Source of the DNA: Planctomycetota bacterium | Lineage (GTDB): Bacteria; Planctomycetota; Planctomycetia; Pirellulales; Thermoguttaceae | DNA length: 21,572 bases | Direction: 5' to 3' | Assembly: GCA_023621895.1 (NCBI GenBank) | Contig: JAMOAF010000684.1 | Span: 1-21,572 of the forward strand | Part shown: one piece after another, positions 1 through 8,212 of the stretch | Layout: the number at the start of each line of letters is the position of its first letter | Numbering within the stretch: position 1 is the first letter of the stretch | Program-made: the position numbers and the translations under genes | Notes under the pieces: model-generated | The model's database searches: none | Seen by the model: only the letters and a program-made list of their open reading frames with translations | Told to the model about the DNA's origin: nothing

Positions 1-180
1 GACCTGGTACTTGACCCGTTCGCTGGATCAAACACGACCGGGGCGGTGGCAGAGCAGTTGAAAAGACAGTGGATTGCGATTGAGAAGAATCACAGCTACG
101 CGAAGGATTCCGACCTTAGGTTCTTCGCGCTAGATAGAACTGCTGTGGCAGCGGAGCAAACCTCGTTGTTCGATATGTAA
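1..180 (+). CDS. DNA methyltransferase, beta class (N4/N6), C-terminal fragment
   Basis: The window opens inside this gene; the last 59 codons are present and end in TAA. The fragment reads DLVLDPFAGSNTTGAVAEQL, then RQWIAIEKN. This is the S-adenosylmethionine-binding motif I (DPFxGSxT) followed by the Trp-Ile-Ala-Ile-Glu strand typical of N4-cytosine or N6-adenine DNA methyltransferases. Motif I lying close to the C-terminus implies that the catalytic (D/S)PP(Y/W) motif is upstream, outside the window, which is the beta-class order. It could be a restriction-modification partner or an orphan methylase. No restriction enzyme gene is visible downstream. Family confidence is high; target and specificity cannot be read. 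Confidence 0.85.
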   Translation, partial: DLVLDPFAGSNTTGAVAEQLKRQWIAIEKNHSYAKDSDLRFFALDRTAVAAEQTSLFDM

Positions 181-185
181 CGGAG

Positions 186-212
186 AGAACGGCCCGAATC
201 ACGGTCCGTTCT
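186..212 (+). terminator. hairpin after the methyltransferase stop
   Basis: AGAACGG (186-192) pairs with CCGTTCT (206-212). After one mismatch the stem continues with CCG/CGG around a 5-nt loop. It begins 5 nt after the TAA. No T-run follows, so termination would be weak or factor-dependent. Confidence 0.3.
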
Positions 213-261
213 ACCGTGGTTGGAATGGGCATCGGCCGCGAGAACCGTGGGGGGACGGGTA

Positions 262-627
262 ATGGACAGGTCAGAAGCACGAGCTGTGCATCAGCCCGAG
301 AATCCCCCAACACTTGCTGGCTCTGGCCGGCGGCTCCGTCTGTCTGAGGTTGTCGCCAGCCTCGTGTTTTCCGCGGCTACCTTCGAGATGCTCGTGTTGT
401 ATGGCATCGTCCACTGGGGCATCATGTTTCGATATACGCCGGATGCGCCGGCACCGCCGCGGGCCGTGTTCACGGTTCTCGGCCATCTGAGCATCCTGCG
501 TCTCGTCTTTTCCGCTCTTGCCCTTGTTTGGGCCATCTGGTCATTTCGGGAAGCACCGCGCTGGGCAGCATGGGCTGCCCTTGGATTTGCAGTCGCTGCC
601 CTTTTTTCAAACGCGATCGCCACGTGA
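262..627 (+). CDS. small integral membrane protein, unknown function
   Basis: A 121-residue protein not recognised as a named family. After a polar N-terminus of about 25 residues it has three hydrophobic stretches: roughly residues 27-57 (SEVVASLVFSAATFEMLVLY onward, probably one helix plus a re-entrant part), 70-95 (VLGHLSILRLVFSALALVWA) and 100-120 (WAAWAALGFAVAALFSNAIA). It is therefore probably a three-helix inner-membrane protein. The ATG at 262 is chosen because a G-rich Shine-Dalgarno-like run (GGGGGGACGGG) lies just upstream; an in-frame TTG at 220 would extend it by 14 residues without a better site. It lies 81 bp after the methyltransferase gene. No catalytic motif is visible, and function is not inferable from its neighbours. 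Confidence 0.6.
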   Translation: MDRSEARAVHQPENPPTLAGSGRRLRLSEVVASLVFSAATFEMLVLYGIVHWGIMFRYTPDAPAPPRAVFTVLGHLSILRLVFSALALVWAIWSFREAPRWAAWAALGFAVAALFSNAIAT

Positions 628-1197
628 TCCCACCCCCGGCAGCTTCGCAACATCACGCTTCCCGTGACGAGTCGGCCTGACCCTTGCCCGGTAACAGCAG
701 GGCTGAAGGCGTTTGAACCCGGCAAGAAAGAAAACCAGCCGGGATGCCTGCCCCTGCACCCCGGCTGATGGTGTTGTGCATGTCAATAAAATCCCCGCCC
801 ATGCCCGGCAACAGGCAGGGTTGAGAACTTGGAGAACGCTGCGCTTCTCCAATCGGATACGAATCACGTCTCCGGGCGCAATGATGCCGCAGCGATAACA
901 AATCGATCGTATGAACGTGGATGAACTGGAACGTTCCGTCCTTGGCTAACTGCAACTGTCGTGCCAACAACAGGGACCGAAAAGCGGCATGGTCCAAAAC
1001 CGGTCCAAAACCGATGGAGAAACCGGGAGTTGTAACGTGACGCATCGACCGGAAACGGTGGGCCAGATCGACGGCGGTTGCCGCGGATGTGGCAAAATGC
1101 GACATCCTTGGGGTGCGAACTGCAAAATCCGGCATCTTCCGTTTTCACCTGGTCGGCGGCATGGACGGAGGGGTGAGTCTTATCCCGTCCAGAGTCT
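628..1197. other. gene-poor gap, no supported coding region
   Basis: This 570-bp stretch has overlapping open frames on both strands, but none has a good ribosome site, a recognisable domain or a hydrophobic or catalytic pattern. The minus-strand frame covering 864-1148 and the one covering 653-1135 are the longest. The only strong structure is a minus-strand intrinsic terminator at 723-767. That suggests a minus-strand transcript (small RNA or degraded gene) arising between about 770 and 1190. An in-frame short tandem repeat (GGTCCAAAACC, twice near 990-1010) is also present. Confidence 0.4.
723..767 (-). terminator. strong rho-independent terminator, minus strand
   Basis: Read on the minus strand, CAGCCGGGGTGC pairs with GCATCCCGGCTG (12 positions, one G-U) around an 8-nt loop at 736-767. 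It is followed directly by GGTTTTCTTTCTT. Stem, loop and T-tract are all standard for an intrinsic terminator. On the plus strand no T-run follows, so it is directional. It points away from any supported minus-strand gene, so the transcript it ends is not identified. Confidence 0.55.
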
Positions 1198-1372
1198 CTA
1201 AATCGACCTGCGTGATTCGTAGAAAAAGCGGCTGTTATTCAGATAGCCGCGTGGGCTTGCCCCGCGCTTCGTTACGTACGGGTTGTGCCGCAGCGCAGGC
1301 GCGCCGCGGAGCAAGCCCACGCGGCTATCACGCTCTCATGAATTCCTCCCCGAATCACGCAAGCTCACTTGG
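1198..1372 (+). repeat. 175-bp palindromic dispersed element, copy A
   Basis: It aligns end to end with copy B at 16580-16754: same orientation, same length, mostly identical bases. The outer arms are GACCTGCGTGATTCG (near 1204) and CGAATCACGC (1351-1360). The inner arms are GATAGCCGCGTGGGCTTGCC (from 1242) and GGAGCAAGCCCACGCGGC (near 1308-1325), so the single strand can fold into a long two-step hairpin. The centre holds TTCGTTACGTACG. There is no open frame of note. It could be a MITE-like non-autonomous element, a large REP-type palindrome or a structured RNA. It lies 82 bp upstream of the GH123-type gene and may affect its transcription. Confidence 0.8.
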
Positions 1373-1454
1373 CTCTGGACTTCTGCGCACGGTGGGGGCA
1401 TGATCTTATGAAGGTTGGGGTGCAGGCTGGATCCACCTTGGGAGGTTGGCAGCG

Positions 1455-3119
1455 ATGACGAACTTGATGGCATTAGTGCTGGTTGCACTGAGTGCGGAGC
1501 CAGGCGCCGGCGAGGCCCGGATGCCGTTTCAAGCGTGGTGGGTCGATTCCCTCCAGCAGGTGCTCGTGGAGGAGACAGCCCCGCGGCTGCCACCGCCGGG
1601 CGAGCTGCACGCTGCCCGCGGCGAGTTCGAGGCGATCCAGGTTGCCGTCCGCAGCTCGACCGCGCGCCGCGTGAGCCTGGCGGCCGAACCGTTCGCCGCC
1701 GGGCTGCCTGTTCGGGTCCGCACGGTCGGCCGTGTACCGATCGTCCGCGGCACGCACCACACGCCCAAGGAGCAGCGCGTGGCCGAGCCGCCCGCGGACC
1801 TGCCGGACCCGCTTTTCCCCGGCGACGCCCTGGACCTTCAGGCCGGCCGGACCGACTGTTTCTGGCTCGATGTGCAAGTGCCCGCCGCAACCAAGCCCGG
1901 CGAGTATCGCACGCGGATCAAGGTCTCGTCGGACGGGACCTCGGTCGATCTGCCTCTGGCGCTGCATGTCCACCAGGCCACGGTGCCTTTCCAGGGAAAG
2001 CTGCTGTTGACCAACTGGTTCTCGGTGCGCCCGAAGGAACTCGGGTTCGGCGACGCTCCCCCCGGCAGCGATGCCTGGTTCGCCTGTGCAAACCTGCTGT
2101 TCGACAGCATGTGGGCCCACCGCCAGAACATGTTCTGGACGCCGTTGTGTCCGCCGACCATCCGGCCGGTCGTCACCGATGGCGGCAAGCTGGACTTCGA
2201 CTTCACGCTCTTCGACGCCTGGGTCGAGGCCTTTTCGCGGCCCCGCGGCGGCGCCCGGAAGACGTATATCGAAGGCCAGCCGATTGCCTGGCGCGAAGGT
2301 TACGACGGGCACGTCAAGGCCCGGATTTGGCGCGTTGTCGATGGCCAGCCGCGCGAGGCGATCATCGAAGCAACCGATCCCGCGGCCCGCGAAGGCTACC
2401 GTGTCTTCTTGGGCGCGGTTCGCGAGCATTTGAAGGAAAAGGGATGGCTGGACCGTTTCCGGATCCACATCACCGATGAACCCCACGGCCACCAGTTGGA
2501 GCCGTATGCAGTTCTAGCCGGCTACATCCGCGAGTTCGCCCCGGAATTCCAGATCATGGAAGCCCTCGACGTACGAGACGACTTCGAGTTCTTCGAGAAG
2601 AATTGCGACGTGTGGGTCCCGCAGTTGGGCCGATTCAACAAGACGTTGGATCACATGCTCCGCCGATTGGCCCAAGGCAAGGAAGTATGGGTCTATACCT
2701 GCCTGTTTCCCAACGGCGAATATCCGAACCGATTCGTGGACTACCCGCTGATCAAGACCCGCGTGCTCCACTGGATGAACTTCCGCTGGGGATTCACCGG
2801 ATACCTTCATTGGGGGTTCAATCATTGGCGCGGGGACCCGCTGAAGGACCTCGAACCGCCCCACGGTGGCTCCACGTTCCTGCCGCCCGGCGACGCCTGG
2901 ATCGTCTATCCCGGCGACCGTTGCCTGCTCGACTCGATTCGGCACGAGGCGATGCGCGACGGCGTGGAGGACTATGAGCTGCTGAGGCTACTGGCGGAGA
3001 AGGACCCGGGCAAAGCCGAATCGCTTGCCAAGACCGTGGTTCGGTCGTTCACCGACTACGCGCGCGACGCAAAGACTCTGCGCCAGGTGCGCCTGGAGCT
3101 CCTTGAGATGCTCGATTAA
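1455..3119 (+). CDS. secreted GH123/DUF4091-type glycosidase (possible beta-N-acetylgalactosaminidase)
   Basis: A 554-residue protein with the two-part layout of the DUF4091/GH123 family. The N-terminal beta-sandwich (about 25-175) includes GEFEAIQVAVR and PGEYRTRIKVSSDG; the TIM-barrel-like catalytic part (about 180-520) includes LLLTNWFSVRP, DEPHG and YLHWGFNHW. The C-terminus ARHEAMRDGVEDYELLR-like segment (read RHEAMRDGVEDYELL) is a hallmark of the family. Characterised GH123 enzymes remove beta-linked GalNAc by substrate-assisted catalysis with an adjacent Asp-Glu pair; here D341-E342 in ITDEPHG fits. A short hydrophobic N-terminus ending near AGEA looks like a signal peptide. The ATG at 1455 is preferred over the in-frame TTG at 1446 because GGAGG (1441-1445) sits 9 nt before it. 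The gene stands alone on the plus strand and is convergent with the PL8 gene. GalNAc specificity is inferred from the family, not shown. Confidence 0.83.
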   Translation: MTNLMALVLVALSAEPGAGEARMPFQAWWVDSLQQVLVEETAPRLPPPGELHAARGEFEAIQVAVRSSTARRVSLAAEPFAAGLPVRVRTVGRVPIVRGTHHTPKEQRVAEPPADLPDPLFPGDALDLQAGRTDCFWLDVQVPAATKPGEYRTRIKVSSDGTSVDLPLALHVHQATVPFQGKLLLTNWFSVRPKELGFGDAPPGSDAWFACANLLFDSMWAHRQNMFWTPLCPPTIRPVVTDGGKLDFDFTLFDAWVEAFSRPRGGARKTYIEGQPIAWREGYDGHVKARIWRVVDGQPREAIIEATDPAAREGYRVFLGAVREHLKEKGWLDRFRIHITDEPHGHQLEPYAVLAGYIREFAPEFQIMEALDVRDDFEFFEKNCDVWVPQLGRFNKTLDHMLRRLAQGKEVWVYTCLFPNGEYPNRFVDYPLIKTRVLHWMNFRWGFTGYLHWGFNHWRGDPLKDLEPPHGGSTFLPPGDAWIVYPGDRCLLDSIRHEAMRDGVEDYELLRLLAEKDPGKAESLAKTVVRSFTDYARDAKTLRQVRLELLEMLD

Positions 3120-3189
3120 GTGTTGCGGCAGAGCGTGCAAGGGACAACGCGGACTGAGCGACCTTTCGCTTCATGGCTGGCCCGGTTGC

Positions 3190-3336
3190 CGTTGCGATTG
3201 GTCCGTGGGAACCGGCTGGAGCCATTGTGGGTTCTCCCGCACGCCCTCGGCTTCCGGGGATCGGCCAGGTCGCCCGGGCGTCGTCCTCATACGGGCCGAT
3301 TCCTTGAGCATCTTCGGCTGCCGATCGCGGAGAAAA
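3190..3336 (-). pseudogene. internally deleted remnant of a beta-helix protein gene
   Basis: This intergenic piece is roughly 90% or more identical by eye to two separated parts of the gene at 10042-12858. Positions 3190-3300 match its last about 110 bp (10045-10155; the tail GVRENPQWLQPV is readable). Positions 3300-3336 match an internal part (11130-11165, encoding VFLRDRQPKMLKE). The two parts, about 974 bp apart in the intact gene, are joined at 3300 with only a 2-base (AT) overlap. A one-base insertion near 3256-3259 and loss of the original TAA break the frame further. No start or ribosome site is left. It lies directly downstream of the PL8 stop codon, between two converging genes. Confidence 0.75.
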
Positions 3337-3352
3337 ACTCTCCCCCTGGCCA

Positions 3353-6337
3353 TCACCGGGCAAGCCCTACGTCGTAGCTTGCCCCGTGCTGGCAGAGTAT
3401 CTCCAGGACGGTCTGTGCCGCGCTGGCGGACACGATGCGGACGTTCTCGCTCGCCTCCGGCAAGCGCCAGGCGCAGACGGTCCCCGTCGCCTCCCGCACG
3501 TGCCAGGACCCACGAAGGGTCACGCGCAGCGGCCGGGGCGGCTGCGCGAACAGCCCGCCGTTGTCCGAAGACACGCCCGCTGCTCGTCCTAGATTGAGAT
3601 CGGGGTCGGCCACGGTCATCTCCAGACGCCCGTCCCCTACCGCTGCCGCCATCACAAGGCACGGCCGATCGACCGTTTTGATCGGGAGCGTTTCCGTGGC
3701 GACGGTGTGCGGGGCGACCTCCTGCGGGGCGAACAGCGCGCAGCTCCATCGGCGACCCGTCGTGTCCCAGACGATATGCGCGGCCGCGTCGCGCTGGACA
3801 ACGTGGTACGGCGGCCGGGCGGCGAGCCCCTCGATCGCCTCGGAGGTCGCCCGGACCATCAACAGGTACTCGTAGCCTCCCGCGGCGGGCGCCTTGCCGT
3901 GGTCGATCCACGCGGTGAGGAAATCCCCTTCCGTATCCCCCTGGTCCTGATACTCTCGACTCTTCTGATGCCTGCGCGCCAGGGTCACCTTCTGCCCCGC
4001 GGGCAGGTAGTAACCGGTCTGCTGAACGTCGATGAACCAGTGGGGTTTCGCCTCGTCAAGCGATCGTTCCTCCGGAAAAGCCGTGAAGTCCGCCCCGTCG
4101 AGGCGGGTCGGAAGGAACTCCGCCTGCTTGTTCTGGAGAAGCCCTCGCTGGCAGAGCGTTGTCTGGGTAGGATACACCGCCTCGTCGCAGGAGATGTCCG
4201 AGCCCAGGCAGAGGATGCGTTCGTCGATGAAGAACCAGCTCTTCCGTCCCTTGAGGGTCTTCCCGCCAGGCATGGGCTGGTTCACGATCATGGCGAAGAG
4301 CCCCTGACGGCCATGATGGGAGAGCCCGCCCACGAAGGTCTCGGGCGAATAGGCGGACGTCCACTCCTTGTCGATCCGATCCAGCGGAAGCTGCGGCACG
4401 GTCGTGCCCTCGAATCGTCGCCAATCCCAGCCAGGTTCCTGCCGGCCGCTGGCCTTCGCGCTGACAGGGTTTCCGCCGGCCAGGATGTCCAGATGCCCCA
4501 AGCCCTGGAACAGCCCGAAGCAATTCACCTTGGACTGCCTCTCGGTTCCCCAGACATACTTGCTTTGGCCGTGGATGTTGGCGAGCCAGTTGTCGCGGCG
4601 ATGGCACAGGAGCGCGGCATAGGGCATCACGAAACATCCGTTCGGCTCCGGTTCCGGCTCGATCCCCAGGTTGCGATAGGGCTCCTTCGCGGCGGCCTCG
4701 GGCACCAGGCGCAGATACGCCGCCGCCGCGATCGGATCGACGGCCTGGCTTCCGCCGGGCGTTCCACTGCGGGCCAGAGAGTCCAGACCCTGCGGGAGAA
4801 TTCTCAGGGAGTAATCCACGAAGGGCTTGCGCCCGCCGAGCGAGAGCGGCAGATCGCGCCGATTGCAGAAGATCCGCTGCGCGAGCGCCGCCCGGCGGAG
4901 CCGCTCATGCGCGTCGGCGTTGAGCCGCCAAGGCGTCTCGCTGAGCTGCTGGAGCGTCGCAGCCAACCCCGGTATGGCGGCGTAGGCGTAGTGGAAATAG
5001 TGGCCGCCATGATGGTACGTGCTGCCGTCGATCTTCAGGGCGCTCGTCGGTTGCAGCATGGACCGCTCCAGCATCGCTTTGAAGGCGCGCAGCCAGCGGA
5101 CCTGCTCGGTCGCTTCCGCCTGCATGAGACACGCTCGGAGCAGCCGGGGCACGTCGAGAAGGTAGAAATCCATGTGAGAGCGGGGGTCGGTTTCGGCGAA
5201 GATCTCGCCGCCGCCCCAGTTCCAAAGAAAGTAGTCGCATTGGCGCGACAATCGCCCCGCCCCGGCCAGCACGTCGCGCATCAGGAACACGGCGTCGGCC
5301 CATGCCCCTCCGACCCACCAGTTCCAATGGAACCCGGCGGCGGCCTGCATTCCCTGGTCATAGAGGTGGTCTTCGATGAGAAGGAACGCTTCGGCCAGCC
5401 GGCGGCGCTGCTCCGCGTCACGGCTGGCCCGATAGGCCGCCGCCACCTCGTAGCCGAGGGAAGTGACGGCCGTGGGGTCCTGGATACCGAGCCAGCCGGG
5501 GCCGTGCTCGTCGGGCCAATAGTCCTGGTCCTTGGCCCCGTGCTCTCCGAATTCGCAGCAGTATTGATAGTGCCTGTCGATGCTGGGCCCTCCGCGAATG
5601 CCGTGCTCGTCCCGCACGATGCCCAGCGCGTTGACCCGGTCGCACAGGTCCTTCACGCGCGCCTCGTCGATGCCCGGCCCGTCGTCGGACCCCAGCAACT
5701 TGCGGATCCCCGCCAGCTCCGCCTCGGTCGCGCGGTCGGGCTTGGGGAATCGCCGCTCGTCCGGCACAGGGCGCCGCCACTGTGCCTCTTTCTCAGGGAT
5801 GATCGCAAAACCGTGGCTGAGCGTGTTGTACTTGATCAGGTCCAGAAACACGGTCCCCTTGGCCACGGAGCCGGGCGCCGCGATGCGGATGTTGTCCACC
5901 TTCGCCGTGACTTTGCCGCTTGGGAAATCACCATACGAAGGGCGCCCCTGGCGCCAGCCGGTGAACTCCAGCGGAAACCGGAAAAAGCCGGTCACCTTCG
6001 TTCCCTCGCGGAACTCGAAGACCAGCGCGCCGGTCATCGGCTGTTCCACGTACACCCACACGGCGAAGCTCGGGCGGTCGCCGCGACCGATGCCGCCCCG
6101 GCGAGATAGATCCCCGATGCCGTGGCGGATGACCAGCTCCTCGCCTTGCCGCCAGTCCCAGCGGAGCGAATTCTTGCCCTGCTTACTGTGCCAGGGACTG
6201 AGGCCCAGGCTCTCCGCCCGCGTCGTCGCGAAGTAGGCCGGCACCCCATCCTCGAACGACTCATACTCCGCTTGCTCGCCCCAGGCGGCGGCGCAAACCG
6301 ACACGGCGCACGCGAACGCAACCAGCGATCTTCTCAT
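3353..6337 (-). CDS. secreted polysaccharide lyase family 8, chondroitinase ABC-like
   Basis: A 994-residue protein that resembles Proteus vulgaris chondroitin ABC lyase throughout, and is of similar length. It has a signal peptide (MRRSLVAFACAVSVCAAAWG), an N-terminal jelly-roll binding domain (about 25-190, SFEDGVPAYF, FPLEFTGWRQG), an alpha/alpha toroid catalytic domain (about 220-570) and C-terminal beta-sheet domains (GWDWRRFEGTT, TEGDFLTAWIDHG, YEYLLMV). The four catalytic residues known in the Proteus enzyme (His501, Tyr508, Arg560, Glu653) align with H443, Y450, R503 and E643. Such enzymes cut the hexosaminidic bond of chondroitin or dermatan sulfate by beta-elimination. The ATG at 6337 has AGGAG 8 nt upstream; an earlier ATG at 6361 lacks a site and would spoil the signal peptide. 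It lies 32 bp after the ceramidase-family gene, so the two are probably co-transcribed. The exact glycan is unproven. Confidence 0.93.
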   Translation of the reverse strand: MRRSLVAFACAVSVCAAAWGEQAEYESFEDGVPAYFATTRAESLGLSPWHSKQGKNSLRWDWRQGEELVIRHGIGDLSRRGGIGRGDRPSFAVWVYVEQPMTGALVFEFREGTKVTGFFRFPLEFTGWRQGRPSYGDFPSGKVTAKVDNIRIAAPGSVAKGTVFLDLIKYNTLSHGFAIIPEKEAQWRRPVPDERRFPKPDRATEAELAGIRKLLGSDDGPGIDEARVKDLCDRVNALGIVRDEHGIRGGPSIDRHYQYCCEFGEHGAKDQDYWPDEHGPGWLGIQDPTAVTSLGYEVAAAYRASRDAEQRRRLAEAFLLIEDHLYDQGMQAAAGFHWNWWVGGAWADAVFLMRDVLAGAGRLSRQCDYFLWNWGGGEIFAETDPRSHMDFYLLDVPRLLRACLMQAEATEQVRWLRAFKAMLERSMLQPTSALKIDGSTYHHGGHYFHYAYAAIPGLAATLQQLSETPWRLNADAHERLRRAALAQRIFCNRRDLPLSLGGRKPFVDYSLRILPQGLDSLARSGTPGGSQAVDPIAAAAYLRLVPEAAAKEPYRNLGIEPEPEPNGCFVMPYAALLCHRRDNWLANIHGQSKYVWGTERQSKVNCFGLFQGLGHLDILAGGNPVSAKASGRQEPGWDWRRFEGTTVPQLPLDRIDKEWTSAYSPETFVGGLSHHGRQGLFAMIVNQPMPGGKTLKGRKSWFFIDERILCLGSDISCDEAVYPTQTTLCQRGLLQNKQAEFLPTRLDGADFTAFPEERSLDEAKPHWFIDVQQTGYYLPAGQKVTLARRHQKSREYQDQGDTEGDFLTAWIDHGKAPAAGGYEYLLMVRATSEAIEGLAARPPYHVVQRDAAAHIVWDTTGRRWSCALFAPQEVAPHTVATETLPIKTVDRPCLVMAAAVGDGRLEMTVADPDLNLGRAAGVSSDNGGLFAQPPRPLRVTLRGSWHVREATGTVCAWRLPEASENVRIVSASAAQTVLEILCQHGASYDVGLAR

Positions 6338-6369
6338 CTCGGTGGCTCCTGATTGAAGCATTTACGTCC

Positions 6370-7737
6370 TCACTTGCCCGCTGGTCCCGCAATCGGCCCT
6401 TGACCCGTCCGGCCCGCCTCCAGCGCGCGGACGTAGCCGGCCGCATTGCCGGCGAGGATCGCTTCCGTTGCCGGGCCAACGTCGCTGTTTTCGATCTCGT
6501 ACCCTCCCTCGGGATACGAGGCGGCATCGAGGATGTAGCCGATGCCCCAATGGGTATAGCCGTTCGTCCACACACGCACTCCGGCAAGCTCGCGCTTGAT
6601 CCGCAGCCCGATCGGCGAGCCGATCTCGCCCTGGCTGCCGAAGAAGTAAACGTCCCCGATGCGCCACGCACCGGTGCAAAGCCGGTGCGACTTGCTGTCG
6701 GGCTGTTCCCGGTCAGGCACGCTGATCTCCTCGATGATCCCACCGAGCTGGATGGGCGTCTTGACCGCCTCCTGCGGCGCCTTGGGCCGGGCGGCCGGCA
6801 CCGGGTCGGGCGGAACGGCCAGCGCCGTCACGACCGCGCGGCCCAACTCGTGTCCTAACTCGGCGGTGAGCGCCTCCGGCGAAAGCAGCACGCAGCCGAA
6901 ACGGCCGCTTGCCAGTGTATAGCGGGTCTTGAGGTCGGCGCCGCATCCTTGGAAGAACACGGGGACGCATCCCGGGTAGGCCGCGGCGATCCAGTCCCGG
7001 GCATAGCCCACGTAGTCAGGCCCCACCCGGTAGTCGCTCATCGTCGACGGGTGACACGCGTATCCGAACAGCACGGCCCTCACCGCGCCGTCCGCGGACG
7101 AGACGCGCAGGATGGGCACGTCCGGATCGATCGGCTTGCGCGGCTCGGGCAAAAACCCGGCATAGCGGCCCTTCTCGTCAACCCGCCTGCGGTTGACGGC
7201 CATGGTGGAAGACCCCACCGTGTAGTCGAGGATCGCAGGTTGCAGGTCCGCCACGGCGGCCGCAAACAGTCGGTCGGTGCGCGCCTTGAACAGCGCCGCG
7301 TAGGCGGCGTTGTCCTTGTGGTTGATTTCCGGCCCGCTGTGCGTGTGGGAGAAGTTGACCATCAGGTGCTGGGGCGGGATGCCGGACTGCTGCGCCGCGG
7401 CCTGCAAGTCGGCGAGTTGCGGCGTCTTTCCGATCTTGCAGAGGTCCAATGCCACCAGTGCCAATCGCGTGACCGTGTTGTCGAACACCACGCAGCTCGC
7501 GGTCAGCCCCTTGGACACGCCCTCCGAAGGCTTCTTGCGCGCGGCAAAGCCTTCCATCCAAACCGAGCCTTCGGGCGTGATGTCCGCCGTGGCGATGCCC
7601 ACCCGCAACAGCCCCGCGGTGACGGCGGCGTTCTCGGCGTGGCACGCGCCTGCCGCAAAGCCCAGCAGCAGACCCGCGCAGGCGGCCGGCGCCACCAGCC
7701 GTGCCCATGGCAACGGAATTGTCCTCGGCGTTTTCAC
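6370..7737 (-). CDS. secreted neutral ceramidase-family protein
   Basis: A 455-residue protein of the neutral/alkaline non-lysosomal ceramidase family (N-terminal domain). Visible motifs are VGIATADITP, NFSHTHSGP, GYACHPSTM and FFQGCGADLKT. H131, H133 and H229 correspond to the histidines that surround the zinc in Pseudomonas ceramidase. The Ser nucleophile of true ceramidases (AGxxSPN context) is not seen; the equivalent segment reads QGCGADLKTRY, so amide cleavage of ceramide is doubtful. It is shorter than true ceramidases and lacks their C-terminal Ig-like domain. A signal peptide of about 34 residues ends at CHA. The start is GTG, with GAGGAG 6-7 nt upstream. It is the first gene of a two-gene unit with the PL8 lyase, so a role in glycoconjugate breakdown is more likely than lipid signalling. 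Confidence 0.83.
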   Translation of the reverse strand: MKTPRTIPLPWARLVAPAACAGLLLGFAAGACHAENAAVTAGLLRVGIATADITPEGSVWMEGFAARKKPSEGVSKGLTASCVVFDNTVTRLALVALDLCKIGKTPQLADLQAAAQQSGIPPQHLMVNFSHTHSGPEINHKDNAAYAALFKARTDRLFAAAVADLQPAILDYTVGSSTMAVNRRRVDEKGRYAGFLPEPRKPIDPDVPILRVSSADGAVRAVLFGYACHPSTMSDYRVGPDYVGYARDWIAAAYPGCVPVFFQGCGADLKTRYTLASGRFGCVLLSPEALTAELGHELGRAVVTALAVPPDPVPAARPKAPQEAVKTPIQLGGIIEEISVPDREQPDSKSHRLCTGAWRIGDVYFFGSQGEIGSPIGLRIKRELAGVRVWTNGYTHWGIGYILDAASYPEGGYEIENSDVGPATEAILAGNAAGYVRALEAGRTGQGPIAGPAGK

Positions 7738-8212
7738 CTTATTCTCCTCGCGATCATGGTTGCGTGATTGCTCACCGGCCTGGCGCCTTGACCAGCCTGC
7801 GGTTGACGCGACTTCTGAAACTCACCGAATTTGGGGAATTCTCCACGATTTCAGCAGGCGTTTCAACGGTTCCGTGAGCCTGCCCGCCATTTTGTTTGGC
7901 TGCCCGCAATTTGGGTGCAAAGCAGGATCGGGGCTCGCTTGCACCTGGATCGGCGGGGGCTAAGATAAGGCACGAGGAGACTCCCCGCATCCAGACCGGT
8001 TCTTGCCGCGATGGATGCGCGAGGACGGGCCAAGGACATCCCGCGGCGATATGGGCAGGAAGGCCCCTTCGCCCGGCACGCGCATGCAATGCTGCACGGA
8101 CCAGGAACGGGGGGTTTCGGTTGATGAATGGGACCGTGTTTTTCGCTGCCGCCGGGCGCGAAAACGTGCCTGTCCCAGGCCCGTGAACGGTTGCTCGATA
8201 AGGAGTCGGCCG
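7738..8212. promoter_or_regulatory. divergent intergenic region with operator-like repeats
   Basis: This 475-bp region separates the divergent ceramidase-family (-) and beta-propeller (+) genes and should hold both promoters. Two direct repeats, CTGCCCGCCATTTTG (7880-7894) and CTGCCCGCAATTTGG (7900-7914), start exactly 20 bp apart. A perfect inverted repeat with 5-bp arms, GAATT-N5-AATTC, lies near 7828-7842. A weak sigma70-like pair is TTGCAC (7939-7944), 16 bp, TAAGAT (7961-7966) on the plus strand; it would leave a leader of about 240 nt before the GTG at 8213. No terminator or gene is visible. Confidence 0.35.

Noticed and set aside
653..1135. 160-residue minus-strand open frame in the gene-poor gap
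   Set aside because: No ribosome site or family resemblance; it runs through the intrinsic terminator at 723-767, so it is unlikely to be translated to its end.
1415..2479. 354-codon plus-strand frame overlapping the GH123-type gene
   Set aside because: Arg/Pro/Ala-rich frame-shifted reading of a gene whose true frame has catalytic and family motifs and a GGAGG site.
3707..6109. 800-codon open frame on the plus strand opposite PL8
   Set aside because: It is antisense to a gene with a full catalytic set, has low-complexity Arg/Gly/Pro-rich content and no domain; it is a by-product of high GC.
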